Positions 10,259-18,901 of a stretch of DNA of 64,000 nucleotides are shown piece after piece. Source of the stretch: Rhizobium sp. 18065 (GTDB lineage: Bacteria > Pseudomonadota > Alphaproteobacteria > Rhizobiales > Rhizobiaceae); NCBI RefSeq assembly GCF_902706095.1, contig NZ_CACSJP010000001.1:992001-1056000 (forward strand). Direction: 5' to 3'. The translations under genes and the position numbers were made by a program. The notes below the pieces were generated by a model. That model was not told where the DNA came from. It searched no databases and was given only the letters and a program-made list of their open reading frames with translations. Positions within the stretch are counted from its first letter, which is position 1; every line of letters starts with the position of its first letter.

Positions 10259-10363
10259 GTTGCCGCTGTTCCTGGTGCCTGCGACGATCCGGCCGATAGA
10301 GTAGAGCAACGCATTGGTCTAATGCTTGGCAAAAGCCAGATGCACGCCCTATGGGAGAACACC

Positions 10364-10747
10364 ATGACCGAAGATACAGCCCAGTTTCCGCCCGTCGATC
10401 CGGTCAAGGCGGCACTGTCCGCCTCCTGCCCACGCTGCGGCAATGGCCGCCTGTTCGATGGCCTGACCAAGCCGAAGGCCCAATGTACAAGCTGCGGGCT
10501 CGACTATTCCTTCATCGATGCCGGCGATGGCCCGGCGATCTTCGTCATCCTGCTCGTCGACTTCCTCGTCGTCGGTCTGGCGATCTGGGTGGAGATCAAC
10601 TACCAGCCTTCGATCTGGCTGCATCTGCTCGTCTTTGCGCCGCTCGCCGTCGCCCTCTCGCTCTGGCTGATGCGCACCCTGAAGGCCTGGATGATCGCCA
10701 TGCAATACAAGCACAATGCGTCGGAAGGGGCGATCGACCGTGGCTGA
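10364..10747 (+). CDS. DUF983 zinc-ribbon membrane protein
   Basis: A 127-residue protein with an N-terminal zinc ribbon, CPRCGNG ... CTSCGLDY, followed by two transmembrane helices (FVILLVDFLVVGLAIWV and the LLVFAPLAVALSLWL region). DUF983 proteins sit next to cytochrome oxidase genes in many alphaproteobacteria, and an assembly role is commonly suspected but unproven. The ATG at 10364 follows GGGAGA. The stop codon overlaps the GTG start of the SURF1 gene. Confidence 0.85.
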   Translation: MTEDTAQFPPVDPVKAALSASCPRCGNGRLFDGLTKPKAQCTSCGLDYSFIDAGDGPAIFVILLVDFLVVGLAIWVEINYQPSIWLHLLVFAPLAVALSLWLMRTLKAWMIAMQYKHNASEGAIDRG

Positions 10748-11525
10748 CGATACGCCAGCGCCAGCCCAATCAACGAAGCCTGTACCCATGCGCCGCTGGC
10801 GCTTCTGGGTTGGCCTTGTGCTGGTGCCTGTGGCGCTGGCGATCCTCGTGTCGCTCGGCACCTGGCAGGTCAAGCGTCTCTACTGGAAGGAAGCCCTGAT
10901 CGCCTCGATCGAGGAACGTCGTCAGGCACCACCAATGGACATGCCCGCCATCGAAGCCTTGGCTGCTGCGGGCGACGATGTCGACTACCGCGCAGCCGTG
11001 GCTGAGGGCCGTTTCCTGCATGACAAGGAGCGCCATTTCCTCGCCACCTTCCAGGGCCAGTCGGGTTTCTATCTCTACACGCCGCTGCAACTGAAGGATG
11101 GACGCTATCTCTTCGTCAATCGCGGCTTCGTGCCTTACGACCGCAAGCAGGCATCCAGCCGTCCGCAAAGCCTCATCGAAGGGCCAGTGAAGGTCACCGG
11201 CCTTGCCCGCGCGCGCTTGGGCGAAAAGCCGTCCTCCATGGTTCCCGACAATGACGAAGGCCGCAATATCTTCTTCTGGAAGGACCTGACCCGCATGGCG
11301 GCAACGACTGGCCTGCCGGATGACAAGGTGCTGCCGTTTTTCCTCGACGCAGATGCGACCCCTGTGCCGGGCGGTCTGCCCATGGGCGGCGTGACCCAGA
11401 TCGACCTGCCCAACAGTCATCTGCAATATGCCGTGACCTGGTATGGCCTTGCCGTCGCCTTGCTCGCCGTGTCGATTGCCGGCCTGTTCGGCCGAAGGAA
11501 GCCGCCGGGCGCATCCCACTCGTGA
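10740..11525 (+). CDS. SURF1-family cytochrome oxidase biogenesis protein
   Basis: A 261-residue protein with the SURF1 topology: an N-terminal helix (FWVGLVLVPVALAILVSLG) running into GTWQVKRLYWKE, a periplasmic domain with FVNRGFVPYDRK, and a C-terminal helix in YAVTWYGLAVALLAVS. SURF1 proteins supply or insert heme a into subunit I. I choose the GTG at 10740, which overlaps the DUF983 stop (GTGGCTGA) and has GGAAGGGG upstream; an ATG at 10716 is also in frame but lacks family conservation. Confidence 0.93.
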   Translation: MADDTPAPAQSTKPVPMRRWRFWVGLVLVPVALAILVSLGTWQVKRLYWKEALIASIEERRQAPPMDMPAIEALAAAGDDVDYRAAVAEGRFLHDKERHFLATFQGQSGFYLYTPLQLKDGRYLFVNRGFVPYDRKQASSRPQSLIEGPVKVTGLARARLGEKPSSMVPDNDEGRNIFFWKDLTRMAATTGLPDDKVLPFFLDADATPVPGGLPMGGVTQIDLPNSHLQYAVTWYGLAVALLAVSIAGLFGRRKPPGASHS

Positions 11526-11594
11526 CAAGCGTCAAATTCCGTTAGAACAGATGCCAGGCCGGATTCGCACCGGCGCATGGGGGATACTGACGCA

Positions 11595-11960
11595 ATGGGT
11601 TTTCTGGCTTCGACACTGGTGGCGCTCGTCGCACTCGAGCATGTCTACATCCTGATCCTCGAAATGTTTCTCTGGACCACGCCCTATGGCCGCAAGGCCT
11701 TCGGCATGAAACCGGAACAGGCGGAAGCGACCAAGGTCATGGCGGCCAACCAGGGTCTCTACAACGGCTTCCTGGCGGTTGGCCTGATCTGGGGCCTGCT
11801 GCATCCGGATCTGTCCGTCGGTTACCAGATACAGCTGTTTTTCCTTGGCTGTGTGCTGGTCGCTGGCCTATATGGGGGAATGACGGCCTCGCGGAAGATC
11901 TTTGTCATCCAGGCATTGCCCGCGGCCATCGCCATTCTTGCTGTCCTGATCGCTGGCTGA
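11595..11960 (+). CDS. DUF1304 family membrane protein
   Basis: A 121-residue protein of four hydrophobic helices that starts [19 protein letters not shown] and contains [17 protein letters not shown] and [18 protein letters not shown]. These are the hallmark segments of the DUF1304 family (short integral membrane proteins of unknown function). An upstream in-frame start would add six residues; the ATG at 11595 matches the family better. The stop is five bases before the ispH start, so the two are probably co-transcribed. Confidence 0.85.
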   Translation: MGFLASTLVALVALEHVYILILEMFLWTTPYGRKAFGMKPEQAEATKVMAANQGLYNGFLAVGLIWGLLHPDLSVGYQIQLFFLGCVLVAGLYGGMTASRKIFVIQALPAAIAILAVLIAG

Positions 11961-11965
11961 CCTTG

Positions 11966-12970
11966 ATGAATATGCATATCGACCGACCACCTTTGACGAT
12001 CCGGCTTTGCGGCCCGCGCGGCTTCTGCGCCGGCGTCGACCGCGCCATCCAGATCGTCGTTCTGGCCCTGAAGCGCTACGGGGCGCCGGTCTATGTGCGC
12101 CACGAGATCGTCCACAATCGCTATGTCGTCGAGGGTCTGGAGGCCAAGGGCGCGATCTTTGTCGAGGAACTCGACGAGATCCCGGTCGAACATCGCCAGC
12201 AGCCGGTGGTCTTCTCGGCCCATGGCGTGCCGAAATCGGTGCCGGAAGATGCCCAGAGCCGCAACCTCTTCTATCTCGACGCCACATGCCCGCTTGTGTC
12301 GAAAGTCCACAAGCAGGCCATGCGCCATGAGCGTCTGGGTCGCCACGTCATCCTGATCGGCCATGCCGGCCATCCCGAAGTGGTCGGCACCATGGGGCAA
12401 TTGCCGGAAGGAACGGTTTCGCTGATCGAAACCGTCGCGGATGCCGAGGCCTACCAGCCGATCGATGCCGACAATCTTGGCTTCGTCACCCAGACGACGC
12501 TGTCGGTCGACGATACTGCCGGCGTCATCGCCAAGTTGCACGAACGCTTCCCCAACCTGACCGCGCCGTCTGCCGACAGCATCTGCTACGCGACGACCAA
12601 TCGTCAGGAGGCGGTCAAGCAGGCAGCCCCTGGCTGCGACCTGTTCATCGTCGTCGGCGCGCCGAATTCGTCCAACTCCAAGCGCCTTGTCGAGGTGGCG
12701 CTGAGGGCAGGGGCCACCCGCTCCCTGCTCGTCCAGCGCGCCGCCGAAATCGACTGGGACGATGTCGGCACGATCGGAACGCTTGGCATTTCCGCTGGCG
12801 CGTCGGCGCCTGAAGTCATCGTCGACGAGATCATCGAGGCCTTTCGCACCCGCTTCGACGCCAAGGTCGAACTGGCGATCACCACGGAAGAAAACGAACA
12901 CTTCCTGGTCAATCGCGAGCTGCGCGACGTCGAACTGACCCGCGACGACATGGCCTGGGTCAACGGCTGA
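11966..12970 (+). CDS. ispH: 4-hydroxy-3-methylbut-2-enyl diphosphate reductase
   Basis: A 334-residue enzyme for the last step of the MEP isoprenoid pathway, reducing HMBPP to IPP and DMAPP. The three Fe-S cluster cysteines are in [13 protein letters not shown] (the first), [11 protein letters not shown] and [11 protein letters not shown]; the substrate-binding histidines and the catalytic Glu region are in [15 protein letters not shown] start it at ATG 11966, just after a TTG that is also in frame; a second ATG lies two codons on. The product feeds ubiquinone and hopanoid synthesis and the farnesyl group used by CtaB. Confidence 0.97.
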   Translation: MNMHIDRPPLTIRLCGPRGFCAGVDRAIQIVVLALKRYGAPVYVRHEIVHNRYVVEGLEAKGAIFVEELDEIPVEHRQQPVVFSAHGVPKSVPEDAQSRNLFYLDATCPLVSKVHKQAMRHERLGRHVILIGHAGHPEVVGTMGQLPEGTVSLIETVADAEAYQPIDADNLGFVTQTTLSVDDTAGVIAKLHERFPNLTAPSADSICYATTNRQEAVKQAAPGCDLFIVVGAPNSSNSKRLVEVALRAGATRSLLVQRAAEIDWDDVGTIGTLGISAGASAPEVIVDEIIEAFRTRFDAKVELAITTEENEHFLVNRELRDVELTRDDMAWVNG

Positions 12971-12993
12971 GGCACTACACTGAGGTTGGCGTC

Positions 12994-13022
12994 TTGCCTT
13001 CCGCCCCGATCATCATGTAGAT
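12994..13022 (+). promoter_or_regulatory. candidate promoter of the ABC-F attenuator transcript
   Basis: TTGCCT (12994-12999) and GTAGAT (13017-13022) are separated by 17 bases, a plausible sigma-70-like promoter about 30 bases before the leader ORF. The -10 match is weak. Confidence 0.35.
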
Positions 13023-13054
13023 TTGCCGCTGCGCTTAAAGAAAGGAGGGATCCC

Positions 13055-13129
13055 GTGCATTATCATTATTTCCGGTTCAACCGGCAACGTGGTCCCGTCC
13101 AGGCCCTGCAAATGCGTTTGCAGGGCTGA
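13055..13129 (+). CDS. 24-codon leader peptide of the ABC-F attenuator
   Basis: A GTG-initiated ORF preceded by the near-perfect ribosome binding site AAAGGAGGGA with good spacing. The peptide starts MHYHYFRFNRQRGPVQ and ends QMRLQG. It is aromatic at the front, basic in the middle, and has an Arg-Gly-Pro triplet at residues 12-14, a residue type often found in translational arrest sequences. Codons 17-24 encode the stem-loop at 13103-13126. The combination of a strong start signal, tiny size, terminal hairpin overlap and the terminator downstream indicates a regulatory leader peptide rather than a functional product. The identity of the stalling signal (a drug, an amino acid, or other) cannot be read from the sequence. 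Confidence 0.75.
   Translation: MHYHYFRFNRQRGPVQALQMRLQG
13103..13126 (+). promoter_or_regulatory. attenuator hairpin 1 inside the leader ORF
   Basis: GCCCTGCAAA (13103-13112) pairs perfectly with TTTGCAGGGC (13117-13126) around the loop TGCG. The 3' arm is free to pair with 13206-13213 if a stalled ribosome covers the 5' arm. Confidence 0.8.
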
Positions 13130-13180
13130 TCAGAGGCCGTTTCTCAGCGACACCTTCTCCTGGTCTGCCCTTCGTGGCCC

Positions 13181-13221
13181 GCAGCGCCAAGCCATTTCGG
13201 CTTGCGCCCTGCATTGTTTTT
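13181..13221 (+). terminator. intrinsic terminator (attenuator) upstream of the ABC-F gene
   Basis: The left arm GCAG-CGC-(C)-AAGCC (13181-13193) pairs with GGCTT-GCG-(CC)-CTGC (13199-13212) around the loop ATTTC, followed by ATTGTTTTT. Bases 13206-13213 (GCCCTGCA) are an exact copy of 13103-13110, so they can instead pair with TGCAGGGC at 13119-13126, which would open the base of the terminator. Confidence 0.78.
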
Positions 13222-13296
13222 CCGACCGCAGCGGCATCCCCTGAACACGGCAAAAGGCCTGTCCGGACCGTCGCGCGGCAAGACCAGAGAACGACC

Positions 13297-14823
13297 ATGT
13301 CCCTGATCAATATCCGCAACCTCGGCATCACCCTGTCGAGCCCGCTGTTTTCCAATCTCAACCTTGTCGTCAATGCCGGCGATCGCATCGGCCTTGCCGC
13401 CGCCAATGGCCGTGGCAAGTCGACCCTGTTTCGCTGCATCGCCGGTACGCTCGATGCAAGCGAAGGCGAGATCACCAAGGCGCGTGGCCTGACCATCGGC
13501 TATGTCGAGCAGAATGTGCCGTCGCATCTTCTGGATCTCACTTTCTATGACGCTGTGCTGGATGCGCTTTCGCCCGAACAGGCCGAAAGCGAGAGCTGGC
13601 GCGTCGATGTGGTTCTCGGTGAGCTGGACGTGCCGATGGAATTCCACCAGCGGCCGCTGAAGGCGCTCAGCGGCGGCTGGCAGCGCATGGCGCTGATCGC
13701 CCGCGTCTGGGTCACCGAGCCTGACGTGCTTCTGATGGACGAACCGACCAACCATCTCGACCTTGGCAAGATCGCCGCCCTCGAGGCGTGGCTGAACGCG
13801 CTTCCCCGCGATGTGCCGGTGATCCTCGCCAGCCACGACCGCGCCTTTCTCGATGCGGTGACCAACCGCACGCTCTTCCTGAGGGCGGACCAGTCGCAGG
13901 TCTTCGCGCTGCCCTATTCGCGGGCGCGCCTGGCGCTGGAAGAGGCGGATGCGGCCGATGCAAGACGCTACGAGCGGGACATGAAGACCGCCGATCAGTT
14001 GCGCAAGCAGGCAGCCAAGCTCAACAATATCGGCATCAATTCCGGCAGTGACCTGCTGGTGGTCAAAACCAAGCAGTTGAGGGAGCGGGCCGAAAGGCTG
14101 GAGGATGCGGCCAAACCGGCCCACCTCGAACGATCCGCCGGTGCCATCAGGCTCTCCAATCGCGGCACCCACGCCAAGGTGCTGGTGACGCTCGACGACG
14201 CCGAGGTGCTAACCCCCGATGGCACCCCGTTGTTTCGCACGGCTAAGCAGTTCATCTGCCAGGGAGACCGGATCGTCCTGCTCGGCGCCAATGGCGTCGG
14301 CAAGACCCGCCTGATCGCCATGCTGCGCAAGGCCATCGACAATCCAGAGATCACCCTGGGCGGCATCAAGGCGACGCCGTCGCTGGTGCTGGGTTATGGC
14401 GACCAGGCGCTGGCCGATCTGCGCGACGCCGACACGCCGATGCAGGCGATCATCCATCGCTTCGATATCGGCGACCAGCGGGCGCGGGCCCTGCTGGCTG
14501 GCGCCGGCGTGAATATCGACATGCAGGCCCGCCCGATCGGCCGGCTGTCCGGCGGCCAGAAGGCACGGCTCGGCATGCTGGTGCTCAGGCTCACCGAGCC
14601 GAATTTCTACCTGCTCGACGAGCCCACCAACCATCTCGACATCGAGGGGCAGGAGGCGCTGGAAAGCGAACTGATGCAGCATCAGGCCAGCTGCCTGCTG
14701 GTTTCGCACGACCGCAGTTTCGTCCGCGCCATCGGCAATCGCTTCTGGCAGATCGAACGAAAGCGACTGGTCGAGGTGGAGGGACCGGAAGACTTCTTTG
14801 CCGCGGCGGCGCAGGCTAGGTAG
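13297..14823 (+). CDS. ABC-F family ATPase (translation/ribosome-associated)
   Basis: A 508-residue soluble protein with two ABC modules and no membrane domain. Module 1 has Walker A AAANGRGKST, signature LSGGWQRMALIARVW and Walker B LLMDEPTNHLDL; module 2 has GANGVGKTRL, LSGGQKARLGML and LLDEPTNHLDIEGQ. The linker between them, about residues 215-270, is rich in charged residues and Leu and corresponds to the tRNA-interacting P-site motif. ABC-F proteins bind the ribosomal E site and either relieve stalled translation or displace antibiotics. The start at 13297 gives MSLINIRNLGITLSSPLF; the frame is open further upstream through the terminator region, but that part is not conserved-looking. 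Regulation by the upstream leader attenuator is strongly suggested. Confidence 0.92.
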   Translation: MSLINIRNLGITLSSPLFSNLNLVVNAGDRIGLAAANGRGKSTLFRCIAGTLDASEGEITKARGLTIGYVEQNVPSHLLDLTFYDAVLDALSPEQAESESWRVDVVLGELDVPMEFHQRPLKALSGGWQRMALIARVWVTEPDVLLMDEPTNHLDLGKIAALEAWLNALPRDVPVILASHDRAFLDAVTNRTLFLRADQSQVFALPYSRARLALEEADAADARRYERDMKTADQLRKQAAKLNNIGINSGSDLLVVKTKQLRERAERLEDAAKPAHLERSAGAIRLSNRGTHAKVLVTLDDAEVLTPDGTPLFRTAKQFICQGDRIVLLGANGVGKTRLIAMLRKAIDNPEITLGGIKATPSLVLGYGDQALADLRDADTPMQAIIHRFDIGDQRARALLAGAGVNIDMQARPIGRLSGGQKARLGMLVLRLTEPNFYLLDEPTNHLDIEGQEALESELMQHQASCLLVSHDRSFVRAIGNRFWQIERKRLVEVEGPEDFFAAAAQAR

Positions 14824-14833
14824 CCGACGGGAT

Positions 14834-14877
14834 CGCAACGCTCTGCGCCGCGGCAATGTGCGGCGCAGAGCGTTGCG
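14834..14877. terminator. perfect 18-bp inverted repeat between convergent genes
   Basis: CGCAACGCTCTGCGCCGC (14834-14851) and its exact reverse complement (14860-14877) flank an 8-base loop, just after the ABC-F gene and before the 3' end of the convergent SDR gene. No T-run follows on either strand. It is probably a bidirectional transcription barrier. Confidence 0.65.
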
Positions 14878-14907
14878 GTCATGGGCCGTCTAGGGACGGT
14901 GGAGGGA

Positions 14908-15807
14908 TCAAACCGGGAAATAGGCCTCCCGATCGATATCGGCAATCAGCGTAGTTTCGGTCGGCCTCCAGCCGAGAACCTCCCGCGTCCAGACGCTGGA
15001 GGCCGGGCTGTCAATCCCGGCAAAATGCGCGAACCAGCCAAAATGTTCGCCAGCCTCCTCGCGGCTCTTTGCAACCACGGGAACACCGAGCCTCTTGCCG
15101 ATGACCTCGGCGATCTGCCGGAACGGCACGCCTTCTTCGGCCACCGCATGATAACGCGCGCCGGCATCCCCCTTTTCCAGCGCCAGGCGATAAACCTTGG
15201 CCGCATCGAACCGATGCACCGCCGGCCAGAGGTTCGATCCGTCCTCGATATAGGCCGAGACGCCCGTCCGCCGGGCGATGCCGATCAGAAGCGGCACGAA
15301 GCCGTGGTCACCATCGCCATGCACAGAGGGGGGCAGGCGGATGACCGAGACGGATCCGCCGCGTGCCGACAATGTTTCCGCCGCCCGTTCCGACGCCCGC
15401 GGCGTGGCCGTGGAGATCTGCACGTCCTCTTCCGTCGCCGTGCGTCCGGGCGAAAGCACACCCGTTCCCGAGGTCACGATCAACAGGCGCCTGCTACCGG
15501 AATGTGTCTGGCCAAGTCCTTCGCCAAGGACTTGGATTGCGCGCGCATCAACCTCGCAATTCTCCTTGAAACGGGAGAAATCATGATTGAAGCCGGTATG
15601 GATGACGGCATCTGCCATCTCGGCGCCGCTCCGAAGGCTGTCGTTATCCTCCAGGTCGCCGCGATGGACCGTCACGCCTGCCGTTGTGAGCGTTGATGCC
15701 GCCTTATCCGAGCGGGCAAGGCCGATGACAGCGTGGCCGCCCAACTGCAATTCCCTGACGACGGCCGAACCGACAAACCCCGTGGCACCGGTTACAAATA
15801 CTCGCAT
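14908..15807 (-). CDS. extended SDR family NAD(P)-dependent oxidoreductase/epimerase
   Basis: This 299-residue protein starts [17 protein letters not shown], the glycine-rich nucleotide-binding motif of extended short-chain dehydrogenases. Acidic residues after the second strand ([11 protein letters not shown]) bind the cofactor adenine. The canonical YxxxK is not obvious: the equivalent region reads [18 protein letters not shown], so this is an atypical SDR of the NmrA/epimerase type, and its catalytic status is uncertain. It is divergent from an AraC-type regulator 125 bp away, which probably controls it. The substrate is unknown. Confidence 0.85.
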   Translation of the reverse strand: MRVFVTGATGFVGSAVVRELQLGGHAVIGLARSDKAASTLTTAGVTVHRGDLEDNDSLRSGAEMADAVIHTGFNHDFSRFKENCEVDARAIQVLGEGLGQTHSGSRRLLIVTSGTGVLSPGRTATEEDVQISTATPRASERAAETLSARGGSVSVIRLPPSVHGDGDHGFVPLLIGIARRTGVSAYIEDGSNLWPAVHRFDAAKVYRLALEKGDAGARYHAVAEEGVPFRQIAEVIGKRLGVPVVAKSREEAGEHFGWFAHFAGIDSPASSVWTREVLGWRPTETTLIADIDREAYFPV

Positions 15808-15826
15808 CTCGTTCTCCTTGCTGCCA

Positions 15827-15857
15827 GTGGATCGCCACCTCCAAGGCGGCGTGGATC
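15827..15857. promoter_or_regulatory. direct repeats GTGGATC between the SDR and AraC genes
   Basis: GTGGATC occurs at 15827-15833 and 15851-15857, 24 bp apart, in the shared divergent promoter region. AraC-family activators typically bind such direct half sites. A 7-base match is weak evidence. Confidence 0.3.
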
Positions 15858-15932
15858 TTAGGCTAGAAGAAGCCGGAAATACGGTCTATGCTGGAAAATC
15901 CGCATTATCTTTTCAATCGTCCAGGAATGACC

Positions 15933-16907
15933 ATGGATCCGCTATCGAACGTGCTGTCGCTGCTCAAGCCGCAGAACCACCTGTCCGCTGGCATGGAAGC
16001 CGGGGGCGACTGGTCGGTGCAGTTCCCCGATCAACAGAAGGGCATCAAATGCGGTGCCATGGTGTCGGGAGAATGCTGGCTTTCAGTGGATGGCGTCGCC
16101 GACGCAGTGCGCCTGGTGCCTGGCGACTGTTTCCTGCTTCCGAGCGGCCGCCCTTTTCGGCTGGCCTCGGATCTTGACCTGCCTTCGGTTCCGGCAGCAG
16201 ACATTTTTTATGCTGAACGTCGCGGCGGTGTTGCAAGGGTCAATGACAGCATGGGTGCTGGCGATGTCTCGCTGGTCAGCTGTCGCTTTGGCCTCGCCAG
16301 CAATCACGCCGACATGCTTCTACGCGTCCTACCGCCGATCGTCGTCATCCGCGACGGGCCGGGGCAGGCGGCCCTGCGCTGGTCGGTCGAGTGCATGATG
16401 CAGGAATTGCGCGAGCCGCAACCGGGCGGGTTCCTGATGCTGCAGCATCTCTCGCACATGATCCTGGTCCAGGCGCTACGCCTGCATCTGACCGAAGGAG
16501 CCAAGGGTGGCATCGGGTGGCTGTCTGCCCTAGCCGACCGCCAGATGTGCCTGGCAATCAGTGCCATACACGACGAACCCGGCCGGCGCTGGAGCTTGCA
16601 ATCGCTCGCAGCCGAGGCAGGCATGTCGCGATCGGCCTTTGCCGAGCGCTTCCGCCAGTCGGTCGGCATCGCGCCGATGGACTATCTCGGCCGCTGGCGC
16701 ATGATGCTGGCCTGCGACCGCCTGGAAAAGTCCAGTGACCCGATCGCGCGGATCGCACCGGCGCTCGGATATGAATCGGAGGCGGCCTTCAGCACGGCTT
16801 TCAAACGCATCATCGGCTGCTCGCCTCGGCAATATGTGCGCAAGGCAGGGAACGCGACACAACGGCCAGCTGCCGATGCACAGGCATCCGTTCCGGTGGC
16901 GGCCTGA
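15933..16907 (+). CDS. AraC-family transcriptional regulator with cupin sensor domain
   Basis: A 324-residue regulator. Residues 1-190 form a cupin-type sensor ([18 protein letters not shown], then [19 protein letters not shown]), and the C-terminal 100 residues hold the double helix-turn-helix ([20 protein letters not shown] and [20 protein letters not shown], followed by [12 protein letters not shown]). Proteins of this subgroup often control a neighbouring oxidoreductase; here the SDR gene is divergent. In-frame ATGs at 15888 and 15927 are also possible, but family members begin at MDPLS. The C-terminal tail is Ala/Pro-rich and not conserved. Confidence 0.9.
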   Translation: MDPLSNVLSLLKPQNHLSAGMEAGGDWSVQFPDQQKGIKCGAMVSGECWLSVDGVADAVRLVPGDCFLLPSGRPFRLASDLDLPSVPAADIFYAERRGGVARVNDSMGAGDVSLVSCRFGLASNHADMLLRVLPPIVVIRDGPGQAALRWSVECMMQELREPQPGGFLMLQHLSHMILVQALRLHLTEGAKGGIGWLSALADRQMCLAISAIHDEPGRRWSLQSLAAEAGMSRSAFAERFRQSVGIAPMDYLGRWRMMLACDRLEKSSDPIARIAPALGYESEAAFSTAFKRIIGCSPRQYVRKAGNATQRPAADAQASVPVAA

Positions 16908-17026
16908 CGAGCAGCTCCGCCCTCTCTTTCCCCTTTTCCTGTGCCCGATGTCGCTTCAGGACTGGCACTTGCCATCCCCGCGCGCTATGCGTTCAGCTTC
17001 ATTTCATGCAGCACGGGAAAATCGCT

Positions 17027-17992
17027 GTGGCAGTCTATACCGACATTTCCGAAGGCGATCTGACTGCCTTTCTTGAGCAATATGATGCGGGCGAGTTGAC
17101 CTCCTACAAGGGCATTGCCGAAGGCGTGGAAAACACCAATTTCCTGCTGCATACGACCAAAGATCCGCTGATCCTGACGCTCTACGAAAAGCGTGTCGAG
17201 AAGAACGACCTGCCTTTCTTCCTCGGCCTGATGCACCATCTTTCCGAGCGTGGACTTTCGTGTCCGCTGCCTTTACCGCGCAAGGATGGCCAGCTTCTCG
17301 GCGAGCTTTCCGGCCGTCCGGCGGCGCTGATCTCCTTCCTCGAAGGCATGTGGCTGAGAAAGCCGGAGGCTCAACATTGCCGCGAGGTCGGCAAGGCGCT
17401 GGCCATGATGCATGTGGCCGGCGAAGGCTTCGAGATCGCGCGCCCGAATGCGCTGTCGCTCAACGGCTGGCAGACGCTCTGGACCAGATCGAAGGACCGC
17501 GCCGACGAGGTCGAGACAGGACTGGAAGAAGAGGTCGGTGCCGAGCTGGCTTATCTTGCCGCCCACTGGCCGAAGGATCTGCCGTCCGGCGTCATCCATG
17601 CCGATCTCTTTCCCGACAATGTCTTCTTCCTTGGTGACAGTCTCTCGGGCCTGATCGACTTCTATTTCGCCTGCAACGACTTCCTGGTCTACGACCTGTC
17701 GATCTGCCTGAATGCCTGGTGCTTCGAGAAGGATGGCGCCTTTAACATCACCAAGGGCAAGGCGATGATCGAGGGCTATCAGTCGGTGCGCCCGCTGTCG
17801 CATGACGAGATCATCGCCCTGCCGATCCTGTCGCGCGGCTCGGCGCTGCGCTTCTTCCTCACCCGTCTCTACGACTGGCTGACCACGCCGGAAGGCGCGC
17901 TGGTGGTGAAGAAGGATCCGCTCGAATATCTGAAGAAACTGCGCTTCCACCGGGCGGTGGACAGTGCTGCCGAATACGGACTGCTGTCATGA
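17027..17992 (+). CDS. thrB: homoserine kinase (choline-kinase-like, ThrB)
   Basis: A 321-residue enzyme of the APH/choline kinase fold that phosphorylates homoserine in threonine synthesis, as in most alphaproteobacteria. The N-terminus [19 protein letters not shown] is typical. The catalytic loop is [13 protein letters not shown] and the metal-binding Asp is in [17 protein letters not shown]. The GTG at 17027 is preferred over an ATG 21 bases upstream because it gives the family N-terminus. The stop overlaps the rnhA start (ATGA), a conserved rhizobial pairing. The next pathway enzyme, thrC, is elsewhere in this window (28233-29636). Confidence 0.95.
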   Translation: MAVYTDISEGDLTAFLEQYDAGELTSYKGIAEGVENTNFLLHTTKDPLILTLYEKRVEKNDLPFFLGLMHHLSERGLSCPLPLPRKDGQLLGELSGRPAALISFLEGMWLRKPEAQHCREVGKALAMMHVAGEGFEIARPNALSLNGWQTLWTRSKDRADEVETGLEEEVGAELAYLAAHWPKDLPSGVIHADLFPDNVFFLGDSLSGLIDFYFACNDFLVYDLSICLNAWCFEKDGAFNITKGKAMIEGYQSVRPLSHDEIIALPILSRGSALRFFLTRLYDWLTTPEGALVVKKDPLEYLKKLRFHRAVDSAAEYGLLS

Positions 17993-18456
17993 AACATGTC
18001 GAGATCTATACCGATGGTGCCTGCTCGGGAAATCCCGGCCCCGGCGGCTGGGGCGCCGTCTTGCGCTACGGCGAGACCGAGAAGGAACTGTTCGGCGGCG
18101 AGGCCGACACGACAAACAACCGCATGGAGTTGATGGCGGCGATTTCGGCGCTGAACGCGCTGAAAACGCCCTGCGAGATCGATCTGCACACCGACAGCAA
18201 ATATGTCATGGACGGCATTTCGAAATGGATCTTCGGCTGGAAGAAGAACGGCTGGAAGACTGCCGACAAGAAGCCGGTGAAGAATGGCGAACTCTGGCAG
18301 CAGCTTGATGTCGCCAACCAGGCCCACAAGGTCAAGTGGCACTGGGTCAAGGGCCATGCCGGCCACCCGGAAAACGAACGCGCCGACGAGCTTGCCCGCC
18401 GCGGCATGGAGCCGTTCAAGACCTCGACCTTCGGCAAGTCGCTGCTGGTGAAGTGA
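17989..18456 (+). CDS. rnhA: ribonuclease HI
   Basis: A 155-residue RNase H type 1 that cleaves RNA in RNA:DNA hybrids. The four metal-binding carboxylates are visible in [17 protein letters not shown] (Asp), [13 protein letters not shown] (Glu), [12 protein letters not shown] (Asp) and [11 protein letters not shown] (Asp), with the conserved [13 protein letters not shown] handle. It overlaps thrB by four bases and is translationally coupled to it. Confidence 0.98.
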   Translation: MKHVEIYTDGACSGNPGPGGWGAVLRYGETEKELFGGEADTTNNRMELMAAISALNALKTPCEIDLHTDSKYVMDGISKWIFGWKKNGWKTADKKPVKNGELWQQLDVANQAHKVKWHWVKGHAGHPENERADELARRGMEPFKTSTFGKSLLVK

Positions 18457-18556
18457 GTGCAACTCTTCCGTTGTGCAGGGAAATGCAGCACTCGGTGACC
18501 TTGCCCTTTCGTCCATTCTCCCTATGCTCCGACAAAACATGTGAAGGGAGACATCC

Positions 18557-18865
18557 ATGATCCAGCACTGCGTATTCCTGCGCTTCAAGGCCGCCGTTCA
18601 AGAGGCCGAGAAGAAAGCGATCTATGCGGCGATCGCCGAGCTGAAGGATGTCGTGCCGGGCATGCTGGACGTCAAGGCCGGGCCGAATGCTTCGCCGGAA
18701 GGCCTGAGCAGCGGCTACAATGACGGCTTCATCGTCACCTTCGAGGATGCGATGGTGCGTGATTATTACCTCAAACACCCCGCCCATGTCGCGGTCGGCG
18801 AGCGCATCGTGCATGCGACCGACGGTGGCCTTGCCGGCATCCTCGTCTTCGACCTGGAAACCTGA
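18557..18865 (+). CDS. Dabb (stress-responsive alpha/beta barrel) domain protein
   Basis: A 102-residue protein with the Dabb ferredoxin-like fold. It begins MIQHCVFLRFKAAVQEAEKK and contains NDGFIVTFEDAMVRDYYLKH and HPAHVAVGERIV, the usual pattern of alternating strand and helix ending with a conserved HP...H segment. The family is dimeric and its role is mostly unknown, although a few plant members act in polyketide cyclisation or stress. A ribosome binding site GAAGGGAG lies upstream. It stands alone, 100 bp after rnhA. Confidence 0.88.
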   Translation: MIQHCVFLRFKAAVQEAEKKAIYAAIAELKDVVPGMLDVKAGPNASPEGLSSGYNDGFIVTFEDAMVRDYYLKHPAHVAVGERIVHATDGGLAGILVFDLET

Positions 18866-18901
18866 AGCCTTACGTTGCAGGCAGAGCAGGGGCGCAAAGC
18901 C

